31,864 bases of DNA from an uncultured Dialister sp. (lineage in GTDB: Bacteria > Bacillota > Negativicutes > Veillonellales > Dialisteraceae). Shown piece after piece: positions 1 to 7,946 of this stretch. The position numbers were made by a program, and so were the translations under genes. Below the pieces are notes generated by a model, which saw nothing but the letters and a program-made list of their open reading frames with translations, was not told the origin of the DNA and ran no database searches. How positions within the stretch are numbered: position 1 is the first letter of the stretch; the number at the start of each line of letters is the position of its first letter. Location of the stretch: positions 1 through 31,864 of the forward strand of contig NZ_UPZP01000016.1 in assembly GCF_900538805.1 (NCBI RefSeq), in the 5' to 3' direction.

Positions 1-1345
1 CAAAGGCCTTCATGGCTGCCCATTTGGAAATCAACATGCCGAAGGGTGCCAGGAACATGCCGCAGATACCGATCACCATGCAGAGCGACAGGCGGGGCAT
101 GGAATTGAAAATGCCGTCGAAGCTTTCCAGATTCCGGCTTCCCAGCTGCTGTTCCGCCGTTCCCACCGTGAGGAAAAGAAGGCTCTTTGCCACCGCATGG
201 AAAATGACAATCATAATGGCCGTCCAGGCCGCTTCATAGGAACCGGTGCCGGCACAGCACACGATGAGGCCCAGATTGGAAATGGTGGAGTACGCCAGCA
301 CCTTCTTCCCGTCGGACTGGGAAATGGCGGCGCAGGAAGCAAAGAAGAAAGTAATGCCTCCCACCAGCATGGCCATAATGCCGGCGTGGTTATTTCCAAG
401 GATAGGCGCCAGCTTGATGATAAGGAACACCCCGGCCTTCACCATGGTGGAAGAATGGAGCAGCGCCGACGTGGGCGTAGGCGCCACCATGGCCCCCAGA
501 AGCCAGCCGGAGAAAGGCATCATGGCGGACTTCGTAAATCCGCAGAACACCAGAAGCGCCACCACCGGCTCCACCGGCATCTGCTGCATGCCCATGGAAA
601 GAAGCTGCGACAGCTCCAGGGTATAGAAATGGTCCCCCAGGTAGGCAATGGCCATGGCAAAGGCAAGGCCCCCAAGAAGATTCATCCACAGGGCCTTGAA
701 GGAATTGTGGATGGCCTCATTGGTACCGGAATAACCGATGAGAAGGAAAGAACAGAGCGATGTGATTTCCCAGAAGGTGTACATGTACAAAAGATTGTTG
801 GACATGACCAGTCCGAACATGGCGGACAGGAAAAGGAACACCACGAAGAAGAAGAAAGAACGGCGGTCCTTCACATCCACATGCTTCCTGTGATATACAG
901 CCATGTACCCCAGGGAATACACCGCAATGAGCCCGCCGATAATGCCGGCAATGAGAATCATAATGATGGCAAGATTGTCGATATTGAAATCCCACACCGA
1001 CCGGGCGTAGCTACCGGAATGGAACTCAAAGGCCACAATCAGGAAAAACTGGAGGAGCCCCAGAAGGGCCGTGAGATAGCGCTTGTATTTCACACAGAAA
1101 TAAAGCACCGTCAGTGCCGCCAATCCGTCCACCGCCATCATCACCAGCCGCATCAGCGGCGAATCCACGCCGATTTTAAAGGGATGTCCGAAATACATAA
1201 CCCCCACGGCCACTGAAAGAGCCGCCATCAAAAGCGCCGACACCCGGACCAGCGTATTCCTGACCGCCGGATTCCGGTTCACCAGAAGAACCAGTGCCGT
1301 CACCAGGGGCAGCGCGAAAAGCAATGCCGGTAAAACCATACCCAT
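1..1345 (-). CDS. Proton-translocating antiporter-like membrane subunit (NuoL/EchA/HyfB family), 3' end outside window
   Basis: About 448 codons are visible and the frame is still open at base 1, so the C-terminus lies outside the window. The product is almost entirely hydrophobic helices. It carries the complex I antiporter signatures: a lysine after a helix in SFKALWMNLLGG, the stretch SAMMPFSGWL followed by APTPTSALLHSSTMVKAG, and late in the read FLAPFGMLISKWAAMKA. These place it in the proton-conducting NuoL/NuoM/MrpA family, which couples electron transfer to proton movement across the cytoplasmic membrane. Start ATG at 1345 follows a purine-rich GGGAGAAGGGAAG; a second in-frame ATG lies at 1339. 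It looks like the first gene of an operon running left, as in Ech hydrogenase clusters where EchA leads, but the neighbours that would settle Ech versus complex I are not present. Confidence 0.8.
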   Translation of the reverse strand, partial: MGMVLPALLFALPLVTALVLLVNRNPAVRNTLVRVSALLMAALSVAVGVMYFGHPFKIGVDSPLMRLVMMAVDGLAALTVLYFCVKYKRYLTALLGLLQFFLIVAFEFHSGSYARSVWDFNIDNLAIIMILIAGIIGGLIAVYSLGYMAVYHRKHVDVKDRRSFFFFVVFLFLSAMFGLVMSNNLLYMYTFWEITSLCSFLLIGYSGTNEAIHNSFKALWMNLLGGLAFAMAIAYLGDHFYTLELSQLLSMGMQQMPVEPVVALLVFCGFTKSAMMPFSGWLLGAMVAPTPTSALLHSSTMVKAGVFLIIKLAPILGNNHAGIMAMLVGGITFFFASCAAISQSDGKKVLAYSTISNLGLIVCCAGTGSYEAAWTAIMIVIFHAVAKSLLFLTVGTAEQQLGSRNLESFDGIFNSMPRLSLCMVIGICGMFLAPFGMLISKWAAMKAF

Positions 1346-1513
1346 CTTCCCTTCTCCCAAAACTCATTCCTTTTGATAAGTATACCTTATATGATGAAAT
1401 TTAAGTTTATTAATATATACTTTATCTCAAAAGACCTGTTCCCGCAAGATATAAAATGCCTGAAATCGTTGATATCGAAATTTTCTATGAGTACCTAAAG
1501 AAGTTATGCATAA

Positions 1514-1978
1514 AATGGGCCGCTATGCGGCCGGGTTCAGAAGGTTCGGCCCGCCGGTGGCGGGCTGGTTCAAAGGGTTCAGAGGGTGGGTAAAGGGTTC
1601 TAAAGATTGACCAGCCCTTTGGGCCGGAGGGTTCTTAGGTTTGACGGGCCAATGGCCCGAGGGTTGTGGTATCGCCATTGGACACGCCTGCGGCGTGAAG
1701 GTTCAGAGGGTTCAAAAGGTTCAGAGGGTTCAAAGGGGAAGGTATCGCCGCTTCGCGGCGATGAGTTTTATAGAATGCCGCGGCGGCAAAAGCAACCAAC
1801 CGCGCCGGCGGCGCCATTTTATTGCCGCCTTTGGCGGCATATATACTCATCGCCCATCAGGGCGATACCACCCCTTCGGTCCAAAGGGCCGCTGCCCCCT
1901 GAGCGAAGCGAACACAACCCTTCTATACAACCTGCCGCGGCAGCGGCCCCCCCTCTTGCGGTCGGGAATACAGCCATC
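1514..1978. repeat. Mosaic palindromic intergenic element, copy 1
   Basis: The gap from 1346 to 2024 holds no gene. Bases 1346-1513 are AT-rich and probably carry the promoter of the leftward antiporter gene; no single promoter stands out. From 1514 the sequence is a chain of short palindromes: GGCCGC/GCGGCC, CCCGCC/GGCGGG, GGGCCAATGGCCC, ATCGCC/GGCGAT and TGCCGC/GCGGCA. They are linked by GGTTCAGAGG-type 9-bp tracts. The element ends at the motif TCGGGAATAC near 1966-1975. Reading frames across it are repeat artefacts. Confidence 0.7.
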
Positions 1979-1985
1979 TGCATAT

Positions 1986-2015
1986 AAAAAGCGGCGTCTC
2001 TGAGGACGCCGCTTT
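1986..2015 (-). terminator. Rho-independent terminator of the YkvI-like gene
   Basis: On the minus strand AAAGCGGCGTC and GACGCCGCTTT pair around a short loop, followed by a T tract (AAAAA on the plus strand at 1986-1990). It begins about 10 bases past the stop codon of the leftward transporter gene. Confidence 0.85.
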
Positions 2016-2024
2016 CACATCTCC

Positions 2025-3200
2025 TTATTTCACCATTTCCATTCCAGACGCCGTTTCTTCTTCCTTCTTTGTCGATTTCTTCATAATCTTGTACACGCCC
2101 ACCGTGAGAAGGGGTACCAGGTAGAGCAGGATGAAGGCATAGGCCAGGGCGTTGTAGCCCTTGGCGATGAGGTCGATAATGCCGATTTTGGCGAAGGCCA
2201 CGGATATCACCAGGATGGTGACGGTGAGGGCGCCGCGATGCTGGCGGCTTAAGGGGTTTCTTCCCGTATCCTTCAGGCCCCGGTCGATACGTTCCAGCAT
2301 GGCATGGATAATGCCGGTGGCCGTTTCAATGAGGGTCCAGCCCATGACGATGCTGAAGAGGAGGAGCAGCCAGCCCGGCGCATTGTCCGCCTGCATCATG
2401 GCCACCCAGGGCACCGGGGAAGCCAGCACGGCCTTGTCCGGATAGAAGGCCATGACTGCGTAGTAGGTCATGAACCAGGGGATAATCATGAGAAGGCCGG
2501 CGATGATGCCGCTGATGATGGTGTCCTTCCGGCTCTTCTGGGCCTTGATGGTGAAGAAGGACGCAGGAAATACCACCAGATTGTAAGCCATGTAAAGAAT
2601 GCCCGTCCAGAGGGCTGCCCCGATGGTGGCGTCGGGAACGAAGGAGTGGTCCCCGGCTGCCATGACTTCGGAAATATGGGCACCGCCGTGGCTGATGACC
2701 AGGGCGGAGAAGGAAATATAACCGATGTAAAGAAGCACGGTGCCAATGGTTTCAAAATAGGAAATAATCTTTTCTCCGTAGTAGTTGAGGACGCCCACCA
2801 CAATGGTAATGGCGCCGACGCCGTACCAGTAATTGAGCCCCGTCATCTGCTCCACCACCGCCCCGGTGGCCGAAGACATGACGGCGATAATGATGACCAT
2901 GAAAAGCAGGTACACCACATCAAATACATGGTACAGGGGCCCGATTAATTCCTTCAGGAAGGACTTGAAATCATACACCTTATAAAGCCTAATAAGCTCA
3001 AAGGAAAGAATGGCCACCACCGCAAATCCTATAAACGTTGCCAGCCCCGAAAGCCAGCCCATGGCACCGAACTTGGCGCCGTACTCCACGATTTCACGGC
3101 CCGTAGCATATCCGCCGCCGATAAGGACGGACTGCAGGATAATGCCGGGAAGCACCAGCCGCCCCAAAGCTCCACTGAAAAACCCTTTTTTCTCTTCCAT
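2025..3200 (-). CDS. YkvI-like (COG3949) membrane transporter
   Basis: 391 residues with about ten hydrophobic helices. The N-terminal helix contains LIGGGYATGREIVEYGAKFG, a glycine-rich unwound-helix pattern typical of the APC/LeuT-fold family that includes Bacillus YkvI. Substrates in this family are poorly defined; sodium-coupled amino-acid uptake is the usual assumption. Start ATG at 3200 is preceded by AAAGGAG at about 9 bases. A T-box leader (3242-3503) lies directly upstream, so expression should rise when one particular tRNA is uncharged. That independently supports an amino acid as the cargo. The gene stands alone, with its own promoter and terminator. The family call is firm; the cargo is inference. 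Confidence 0.82.
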   Translation of the reverse strand: MEEKKGFFSGALGRLVLPGIILQSVLIGGGYATGREIVEYGAKFGAMGWLSGLATFIGFAVVAILSFELIRLYKVYDFKSFLKELIGPLYHVFDVVYLLFMVIIIAVMSSATGAVVEQMTGLNYWYGVGAITIVVGVLNYYGEKIISYFETIGTVLLYIGYISFSALVISHGGAHISEVMAAGDHSFVPDATIGAALWTGILYMAYNLVVFPASFFTIKAQKSRKDTIISGIIAGLLMIIPWFMTYYAVMAFYPDKAVLASPVPWVAMMQADNAPGWLLLLFSIVMGWTLIETATGIIHAMLERIDRGLKDTGRNPLSRQHRGALTVTILVISVAFAKIGIIDLIAKGYNALAYAFILLYLVPLLTVGVYKIMKKSTKKEEETASGMEMVK

Positions 3201-3241
3201 ACTGCTTCACTCCTTTTTTTCCAAAACTCCTGCAGGAAATC

Positions 3242-3503
3242 AAAAAGCGCCCATCAGAAATTCATTCTGAAGGGCGCATCCTTGCGCGGTACCACCTTGT
3301 ACTTATCACTCTCCCCATCAATGAACTGTTTTCATTGCGTAGGGCTCATCCATAACGGAGACATCCGCCCGGGCCTACTCTGTTCGGCCGGGATGCTCGC
3401 GAGTGAGTAAAACGACAACGCCTTCCGGTTTACACCATCCACCGGATCTCTATGAGGGATTCCGTCATTTCTGTCTCGTTCCATGCAGGTACTTTTTAGT
3501 TAG
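3242..3503 (-). promoter_or_regulatory. T-box leader upstream of the YkvI-like transporter
   Basis: The minus strand contains the T-box core AGGTGGTACCGCG (3283-3295), which pairs with the tRNA acceptor end. It is followed by a strong terminator (stem GCGCCCTTCAGAA with TTTCTGATGGGCGC, 3247-3277, then T5). Upstream, stem I has the distal-loop signature AGAGATCCGGTGGATGGTG. The specifier codon is not certain: the 3' side of the probable specifier loop reads TTTTACTCACTCG, compatible with CUC (Leu) or ACU (Thr). Confidence 0.9.
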
Positions 3504-3508
3504 ACAGT

Positions 3509-3537
3509 AGTATACACGCATTGGGGAGGGATGTCAA
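3509..3537 (-). promoter_or_regulatory. Sigma-70-type promoter for the T-box/YkvI transcript
   Basis: TTGACA (3537-3532), a 17-base spacer and TATACT (3514-3509) on the minus strand. This is nearly a consensus match, placed just before the T-box leader. Confidence 0.85.
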
Positions 3538-3547
3538 TGGGAAATTT

Positions 3548-3755
3548 TGGAGGCCGCCTCTGGCAGGCTGGTTCAGGGAGAAAGGTTCTTAGGATTGACC
3601 GGCCCTTGGGGCCGGAGGGTTCTTAGGTTTGACGGGCCAATGGCCCGAGGGTTGTGGTATCGCCGCTTCGCGGCGATGAGTTTTATAGAATGCCGCTCCG
3701 CGGCAAAACCAAACAACCGCGCCTGCGGCAATGAAACATAAAGTCAGCGTTACGT
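3548..3755. repeat. Mosaic palindromic intergenic element, copy 2 (short)
   Basis: Contains GGTTCAGGGAG, GGTTCTTAGG tracts, GGCCCTTGGGGCC, GGGCCAATGGCCC, and the ATCGCCGC/GCGGCGAT plus TGCCGC/GCGGCA hairpin pair also found in copies 1 and 9. No coding potential is visible from 3538 to 3770. Confidence 0.65.
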
Positions 3756-3770
3756 TCTTACCTTCCCGCC

Positions 3771-3935
3771 TAGGGAAGTGCTGATTAAATCATTGTTTGC
3801 TTTTATTCTTGAATTTTTATGCAATGCGAGGAATGGGCTGACGCGAATAGCGAGCTATTTAAGGAAGCCCATGACGAAGCAGTACATAAAAATTCTTATA
3901 AAAGGAAACTCTATGAATTAATCAGTGCTTCCCTA
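3771..3935. mobile_element. TA-flanked palindromic MITE, full-length copy (165 bp)
   Basis: The ends are inverted repeats: TAGGGAAGTGCTGATTAA on the left and TTAATCAGTGCTTCCCTA on the right. Both are bounded by TA, as expected for IS630/mariner-type target duplication. The two halves are imperfectly complementary over about 80 bases; for example GAATTTTTATG pairs with CATAAAAATTC and ATGGGCT with AGCCCAT. The whole unit can therefore fold into one long hairpin. It encodes no protein. Related copies are at 17050-17097 and 31789 onward. Confidence 0.75.
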
Positions 3936-3937
3936 AC

Positions 3938-4440
3938 ATGGTCATTCTGAGCGAAAGCGAAGAATCTTGGTACATGCCGATAGTGGCTCAGCTGTCGTTA
4001 AATACCAGTCGGCGGGAAGGAGCCGCCGCTGGCGGCTCTCCCCCTTTGGTGCCTGCGGCACCACCTTTCCCCCTGACGGGGGCACTATGGATGCTATGCA
4101 ATGTGCCATATGTCTCAGGAGAGAAGAGTAGGACTAATCTCCCCCACCGGGGTTATGAATGCCGCTCTGTGGGGAAAGCCCATGGTTCGGCGCGAAGCGC
4201 ATGAACCATAGAACCTGGGCTCCGAAAGGCTCCTCCCCCTCTTGCGGTCGGGAATACCGCTTTCTGACGTCTGATGCCTGACAGTCTGCCGTCTTCCCGC
4301 CCATCGGTATTCTTTAGTGGACTAGTAACAACCATTAGCGGTACTCACCGGGATTCTTCACTGCGTTCAGAATGACAGTTTCCGGCGGACAGCAGACAGC
4401 GGAAAGCGGGCACACTATCCCACTAGCCCACTAGCCCACC
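3938..4440. repeat. Composite repeat block: REP-like units, mosaic fragment, 8-bp repeats
   Basis: No gene is visible. The block starts with a TCATTCTGAGCG...GAAGAATCT unit (3950-3968). It continues with GC palindromes such as GGTGCCTGCGGCACC and ends its mosaic part at TCGGGAATACCG (about 4247-4258). An inverted REP unit (GATTCTTCACTGCG...GAATGAC, about 4352-4376) follows. The last part (about 4410-4460) is a degenerate 8-bp CCCACTAG array that runs into the end of yigZ. Confidence 0.6.
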
Positions 4441-4446
4441 AGTCCA

Positions 4447-5091
4447 CTAGCTCACTATCTCCCTTTCCATTTTCACATATTCTTCCCCCGTTTCCTCTAT
4501 TTCCGCCTTTCCTCCGGTGAGGTCGGTAAAGAAACGGATATGCGTTTTTTTGTTTTCCGGCAGGCAGAGAAATTTGATAACCACCTTGTCTGTGAAGGCA
4601 CGGTCTTTGACAATAATGTCCGTATCTTTGATGTAATTTTCAAATCCCCCCACCGCGCTGTAGGGAATGGTGAGGCAGAGGCCCACATGGGGCGTGTAGA
4701 GGACGATGGGCGCTTCTTTCACTGCGTCCGCCAGGGTGGAGCTGTAGGCACGGGTGAGTCCGCCGGCGCCCAGTTTGATACCGCCGAAGTATCTTGTCAC
4801 CACGGCGAGCAGGTTGGTGAGCTTCTGCATCTGCAGCACATGGAGCATGGGATGGCCGGCGGTGCCGGACGGTTCGCCGTCGTCCCCCGATTTCTCCAGC
4901 ACCCTTTCCGTGCCGATGCGCCAGGCGTAGCAGTTATGGGTGGCGTCTTTGTACTGTTTCCGGAAGCCCTCCAGCGCCTGCTGTGCCTCTTCTTCCGAGT
5001 TTACAGGCACCAGGTGGGCGATGAAGATGGATTTCTTGATTTCCGTTTCTTTATGAAATGGCTCCGCCGGAGCCGCGTAGGGAATAAGCAT
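4447..5091 (-). CDS. yigZ: YigZ/IMPACT family protein
   Basis: 214 residues, the usual length for YigZ. The N-terminal UPF0029 domain shows the family core: KKSIFIAHL, then THNCYAWRIG, SGDDGEPSGTAGHPML and VVTRYFGGIKLGAGGLTRAY. A smaller C-terminal domain of the YigZ type follows. Its biochemical role is unsettled; the eukaryotic relative IMPACT acts on translational control, and the bacterial protein is often presumed to bind nucleic acid or ribosomes. Start ATG at 5091 has AAGGAGG about 6 bases upstream. It is a single gene, separated from metQ by a terminator hairpin and a mosaic repeat. The codons at its 3' end abut an 8-bp repeat array. Confidence 0.93.
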   Translation of the reverse strand: MLIPYAAPAEPFHKETEIKKSIFIAHLVPVNSEEEAQQALEGFRKQYKDATHNCYAWRIGTERVLEKSGDDGEPSGTAGHPMLHVLQMQKLTNLLAVVTRYFGGIKLGAGGLTRAYSSTLADAVKEAPIVLYTPHVGLCLTIPYSAVGGFENYIKDTDIIVKDRAFTDKVVIKFLCLPENKKTHIRFFTDLTGGKAEIEETGEEYVKMEREIVS

Positions 5092-5122
5092 AGGAACCTC
5101 CTTTTTCCTTCATTGTAACACG

Positions 5123-5154
5123 AAAAAACAGCGCCCGGAGGTGCTGTTTTTTTT
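5123..5154. terminator. Bidirectional terminator-like hairpin upstream of yigZ
   Basis: AAAACAGC (5125-5132) pairs with GCTGTTTT (5143-5150), with A6 on one side and T8 on the other. It could stop transcripts coming leftward from metQ before yigZ, or rightward ones. Confidence 0.65.
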
Positions 5155-5173
5155 GAGTCATATGTTGTGGGCA

Positions 5174-5586
5174 GCTGTATTCCCGGATGCAGGAGGGTTC
5201 AGGCGCCTTCGGCGCCCAGGTTCAAGCCGCCATCGGGCAAAGCCCTTGGCGGCTAAGGTTCGGTCCGGGATCGGCTTCGCCTTCCGGCCTGGTTCAGAGG
5301 GTAGTTATAAAGCCCACTCCGTGGAGGCAAAGTGAGCGCCTCCGGCGCCATTTTATTGCCGCCAAAAGCGACATATGCTCATCGCCCATCAGGGCGATAC
5401 CACAACCCTCGGCCCCAAAGGGCCGCTGCCCCCTGAGCGAAGCGAACACAACCTGCTGCCGTCAGGCAGCCACAACCTTCGGGGCCAAAGGCCCCGTCCA
5501 CCTTCCCCTCTGAACCCTTTGAACCAGCCCGCCGCCGGCGGGCCGAACCCTCTGAACCCGGGCCGCACAGCGGCCCCATCGGTCCA
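5174..5586. repeat. Mosaic palindromic intergenic element, copy 4
   Basis: Begins with GTATTCCCGG then GGAGGGTTCAGGCGCC. It contains GCGCC/GGCGC, CGCCCATCAGGGCG, TTTGGGGCC and GGGGCCAAAGGCCCC palindromes. It ends in CTGAACCC tracts and the GGGCCGCACAGCGGCCC hairpin (about 5551-5567) beside the metQ stop codon. The motif order matches copies 11 and 13. Open frames here are repeat translations. Confidence 0.7.
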
Positions 5587-6411
5587 TCAGAATGCCGGAA
5601 TCAGTCCATCGCTGAAGTTGTCGTTAATATATTTCTTTACGGCTTCGCTCTGGAAAATCTTCACGAATTTCTGGTAGGTGGGATTGTCCTTATCCTGTTC
5701 CCTGGCGGCAATGATGTTCACGTAGGGAGAGGTATTATCTTCGGTGGCCAGGGCTTTCTTGGAGTCAAGGCCTGCGGATTTGGCGTAGCCTGCGTTGATG
5801 ACGGAAATGGATACGTCATCCAGGGAGCGGGGCAGCTGGGCTGCTTCCAGTTCGATGATCTGCAGGTTCTTCGGGTTTTCTGCAATATCCCCTACCACTG
5901 CCTTGGTGGGGTCCGTGCCTTCCTTCAGTTTGAGGAGGCCCTGGTGGTCCAGAAGAAGCAGGGCGCGGCCGCCGTTAGAGGGATCGTTGGGGATGGATAC
6001 CTTAGCACCGTCGGGAACGTCTTTGATATCGGTTACTTTATTGGAGTAAACGCGGAGCGGCGCTAAATAGGTATTTCCGATGGAAACCAGCTTGGTGCCG
6101 TTCTTTTCATTGAAGGCTTCCAGGAAGGGGCCGTGCTGGAAGGAGTTAAGATCAATATCGCCGGCAGCCAGTGCCTGGTCCGGGGTGACGTAGTCGGAGA
6201 AGGACTTGATATTCACTTTGAGTCCCTGTTTCTCCGCTTCCTTAGCCACAAATTCCATGACCTTTTCAGAATACCCCGGCGTAATGCCTACGGTGATTTC
6301 CTTCTTTTCCGCCGGAGCCTTGGCGTCCTTCTTGTCGCCGCCGCAGCCGGAAATGGCGCCGGCCACAGCCAGGGCTGCCAGGGAAAGTGCTAATGTTTTC
6401 TTCCAGTTCAT
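5587..6411 (-). CDS. metQ: Methionine ABC transporter substrate-binding lipoprotein
   Basis: 274 residues. The signal peptide ends in a lipobox, AISGC, with the lipidated Cys at 23. The mature part is NlpA/MetQ type: EITVGITPGYSEKVMEFVAK, then the DYVTPDQALAAGDIDLNSFQH region and the C-terminal KYINDNF. It would capture D- or L-methionine outside the cytoplasmic membrane for MetNI. Start ATG at 6411 follows TAGGAGG. A methionine T-box directly upstream confirms the methionine link and gives control by uncharged tRNA-Met. The ATPase and permease genes (metN, metI) are not adjacent on either side, so this is an orphan binding protein in this window. Confidence 0.93.
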   Translation of the reverse strand: MNWKKTLALSLAALAVAGAISGCGGDKKDAKAPAEKKEITVGITPGYSEKVMEFVAKEAEKQGLKVNIKSFSDYVTPDQALAAGDIDLNSFQHGPFLEAFNEKNGTKLVSIGNTYLAPLRVYSNKVTDIKDVPDGAKVSIPNDPSNGGRALLLLDHQGLLKLKEGTDPTKAVVGDIAENPKNLQIIELEAAQLPRSLDDVSISVINAGYAKSAGLDSKKALATEDNTSPYVNIIAAREQDKDNPTYQKFVKIFQSEAVKKYINDNFSDGLIPAF

Positions 6412-6444
6412 AATAAAGCCTCCTATATTTTACATATATAATAC

Positions 6445-6708
6445 AAAAATCCTCCATCCCGAAAGGGACGGAGGACCGTGTTACCACCCAATTTCACCGA
6501 TGAATCACTTCATCGGTCTCATAAGGTACGCCGGCCTATGCCTTGATACCCTGTCTCTGTAACGGGAGCTCCCGGGCCGCTTCATCATTCAGCGCACCAG
6601 GCTCAGAGGCCATCTTCCATCAAACTATCCGCACCCCTTTTCACCGGATGGGGCTCTCTTTGCCGGACCATTTCATGTACTCTTCTCTTCACTGCCTTTA
6701 TGAAGTTG
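6445..6708 (-). promoter_or_regulatory. Methionine T-box leader of metQ
   Basis: The minus strand has the T-box core GGGTGGTAACACGG (6477-6490). It is followed by a terminator (TCCTCCGTCCC paired with GGGATGGAGGA, 6450-6475, then T5). Stem I carries AGAGAAGAGTACATG and GGTGAAAAGGGG. The specifier loop reads GGAAGATGGCCTCTGAGC with AUG at 6613-6611. The same loop sequence occurs in the metA leader, supporting methionine specificity. Confidence 0.93.
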
Positions 6709-6713
6709 CATTA

Positions 6714-6742
6714 AATATACCATTGGGAAATAGGGAAGTCAA
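6714..6742 (-). promoter_or_regulatory. Promoter of the metQ T-box transcript
   Basis: TTGACT (6742-6737), a 17-base spacer and TATATT (6719-6714) on the minus strand. The -35 box begins only 9 bases past the stop of the upstream small gene. Confidence 0.8.
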
Positions 6743-6750
6743 GGGCATTT

Positions 6751-7053
6751 TTACCAGTCAATCCAGGTGAGGGCCTTCTCCAGCTCATAGAAGGTCTTCC
6801 CGTCCCAGAGAATATCTTCCGTCACATGGTTCAGCACATCATCACCGTCATCGGATTCATAGTAGTACACCAGCTCCATGAACTCCTCAAAGGGTTCCTT
6901 GGAAAAACGATACTTCTCCACACTGATGCTGTAGGTATTCCTGCCGGGATGAAACTTCAGTCCCGAAAACCGGTACACATACCCCCGGTGCCTCACCGAA
7001 GCTTCCCCGTCATTTAAATAATCAATAAACTCATCCGCGTCGCCGCCCTGCAT
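6751..7053 (-). CDS. Small acidic protein of unknown function
   Basis: 100 residues when started at ATG 7053, which sits 11 bases after AAAGGAG. An in-frame GTG at 7062 is only two bases from that site and is less likely. The protein is rich in Asp, Glu and aromatic residues (for example ELVYYYESDDGDDVLNHV) and ends in LTWIDW. It has no signal peptide, membrane helix or recognisable catalytic motif. I do not recognise the family. It is a real gene by its ribosome site, its codon pattern and the metQ promoter placed right after its stop. No operon partner is visible. Confidence 0.7.
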   Translation of the reverse strand: MQGGDADEFIDYLNDGEASVRHRGYVYRFSGLKFHPGRNTYSISVEKYRFSKEPFEEFMELVYYYESDDGDDVLNHVTEDILWDGKTFYELEKALTWIDW

Positions 7054-7109
7054 ATGCTTCACTGCTCCTTTGAAATAAGACCTCGTTCATGATGGTTTTA
7101 TTATACATG

Positions 7110-7605
7110 ATAGGAGGGAAGGGTTCAAAGGGTTCATGGACACGCCCTTTGGGCGTGAAGGCTCGGCGCCCAAAGGGCGCAAAGGGGCGCGGCTTCGCCG
7201 CAGGTTGTGGTCTGCTGGCGCAGACAGGTTGTGTAGAAGGGTTGTGGACGGGAAGGTTCAGAGGGTTCAGAGGGTTCAGAGGGTTCAGAGGGTTCAGAGG
7301 GTTCAGAGGGTTGTAGTGGCGCCCTTCGGGCGCATTATATAATGGCGCCTGAAAGGCGCCCACTTCGCCAGCGCAGCGTTCCTTTATAACTCCCTCTGAA
7401 CCAGCCCGGAAGGCGGAGCCGATTCCGGGCAGAACTTGTGCGGTTCCTGCATAGGAACCGCAAGTCAGGCTCATATGCGAGCATAGCCTGCCCATTAAGC
7501 GAGCACCTTACCGCCTGACCGTAGCCCAGGGCGAAAGCCCGACGGCGGCTTGAACCCGGGCGCCGAAGGCGCCTGAACCCTCTTGCTTTCGGGAGTACCG
7601 CCTTC
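7110..7605. repeat. Mosaic palindromic intergenic element, copy 5, with six perfect 9-bp repeats
   Basis: Contains GGGCGTG, GGCGCCCAAAGGGCGC and CGCCCTTCGGGCG palindromes. At 7255-7308 there are six uninterrupted copies of GGTTCAGAG. The right half carries CTCTGAACC, a conserved segment around CGGTTCCTGCATAGGAACCG (7440-7459), GGGCGCCGAAGGCGCC, and the end motif TCGGGAGTACCG. The conserved segment recurs inverted at 24967-24986 in copy 11. Confidence 0.75.
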
Positions 7606-7945
7606 TGATGTCTGTCGTCTGATGGTCTCATGTCTTCCCGCCGACCGGTATTCTTTAGTGGACTAGTGAGCTAGTGAACTAGTGAACTAGCAGCATCCAT
7701 TAGCGGTACTCACCAAGATTCTTCACTGCGTTCAGAATGACAGTGTCCGGCAGGAAGCGGGCAGCCGACAGCCGTAAGCGGTAAGCCGACAACTAACGGC
7801 TGGTATCAGCCCCCTGAGCGAATGCGAACACAACCTTCAGCCCGCGCGGCAGCGCTGGGCTGTCGCCCCTCCACGCCGAAAGGCGTGGGCCCCATCGGGA
7901 ATACAGCCAAGCGGGAAGCGGACAGCCGACAGCGGTAAGCGGCCT
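7606..7945. repeat. Composite repeat block between copy 5 and mmuM
   Basis: No gene is visible. It contains GATGTCTGTCGTCTGATGG and a CTAG-rich 8/9-bp array (about 7661-7691, CTAGTGAA units). A TCATTCTGAACG-type REP unit in inverted orientation follows (about 7718-7742), then GACAGCCGACAGC/GGTAAGCGG units and a GGGAATACAGCC mosaic end near 7896-7907. The same order of parts recurs at 10500-10675 and 15340-15510. Confidence 0.6.
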
Positions 7946-7946
7946 C

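Noticed and set aside
197..1216. Long plus-strand open frame opposite the antiporter gene
   Set aside because: It lies wholly antisense to a clear membrane protein, is His/Gly-rich without a domain, and arises from GC-rich codons of the real gene.
1607..2003. Overlapping plus-strand open frames in the first mosaic element
   Set aside because: They read through palindromes and share peptide strings with frames in other copies; no ribosome sites.
7255..7308. Short regular repeats that could be taken for a CRISPR array
   Set aside because: The unit is 9 bp and contiguous, with no unique spacers and no cas genes in the window.
7031..7495. Minus-strand open frame with NPLNPLNPL repeats
   Set aside because: It is a translation of the 9-bp GGTTCAGAG array and the mosaic element, overlapping the real small gene at its end.
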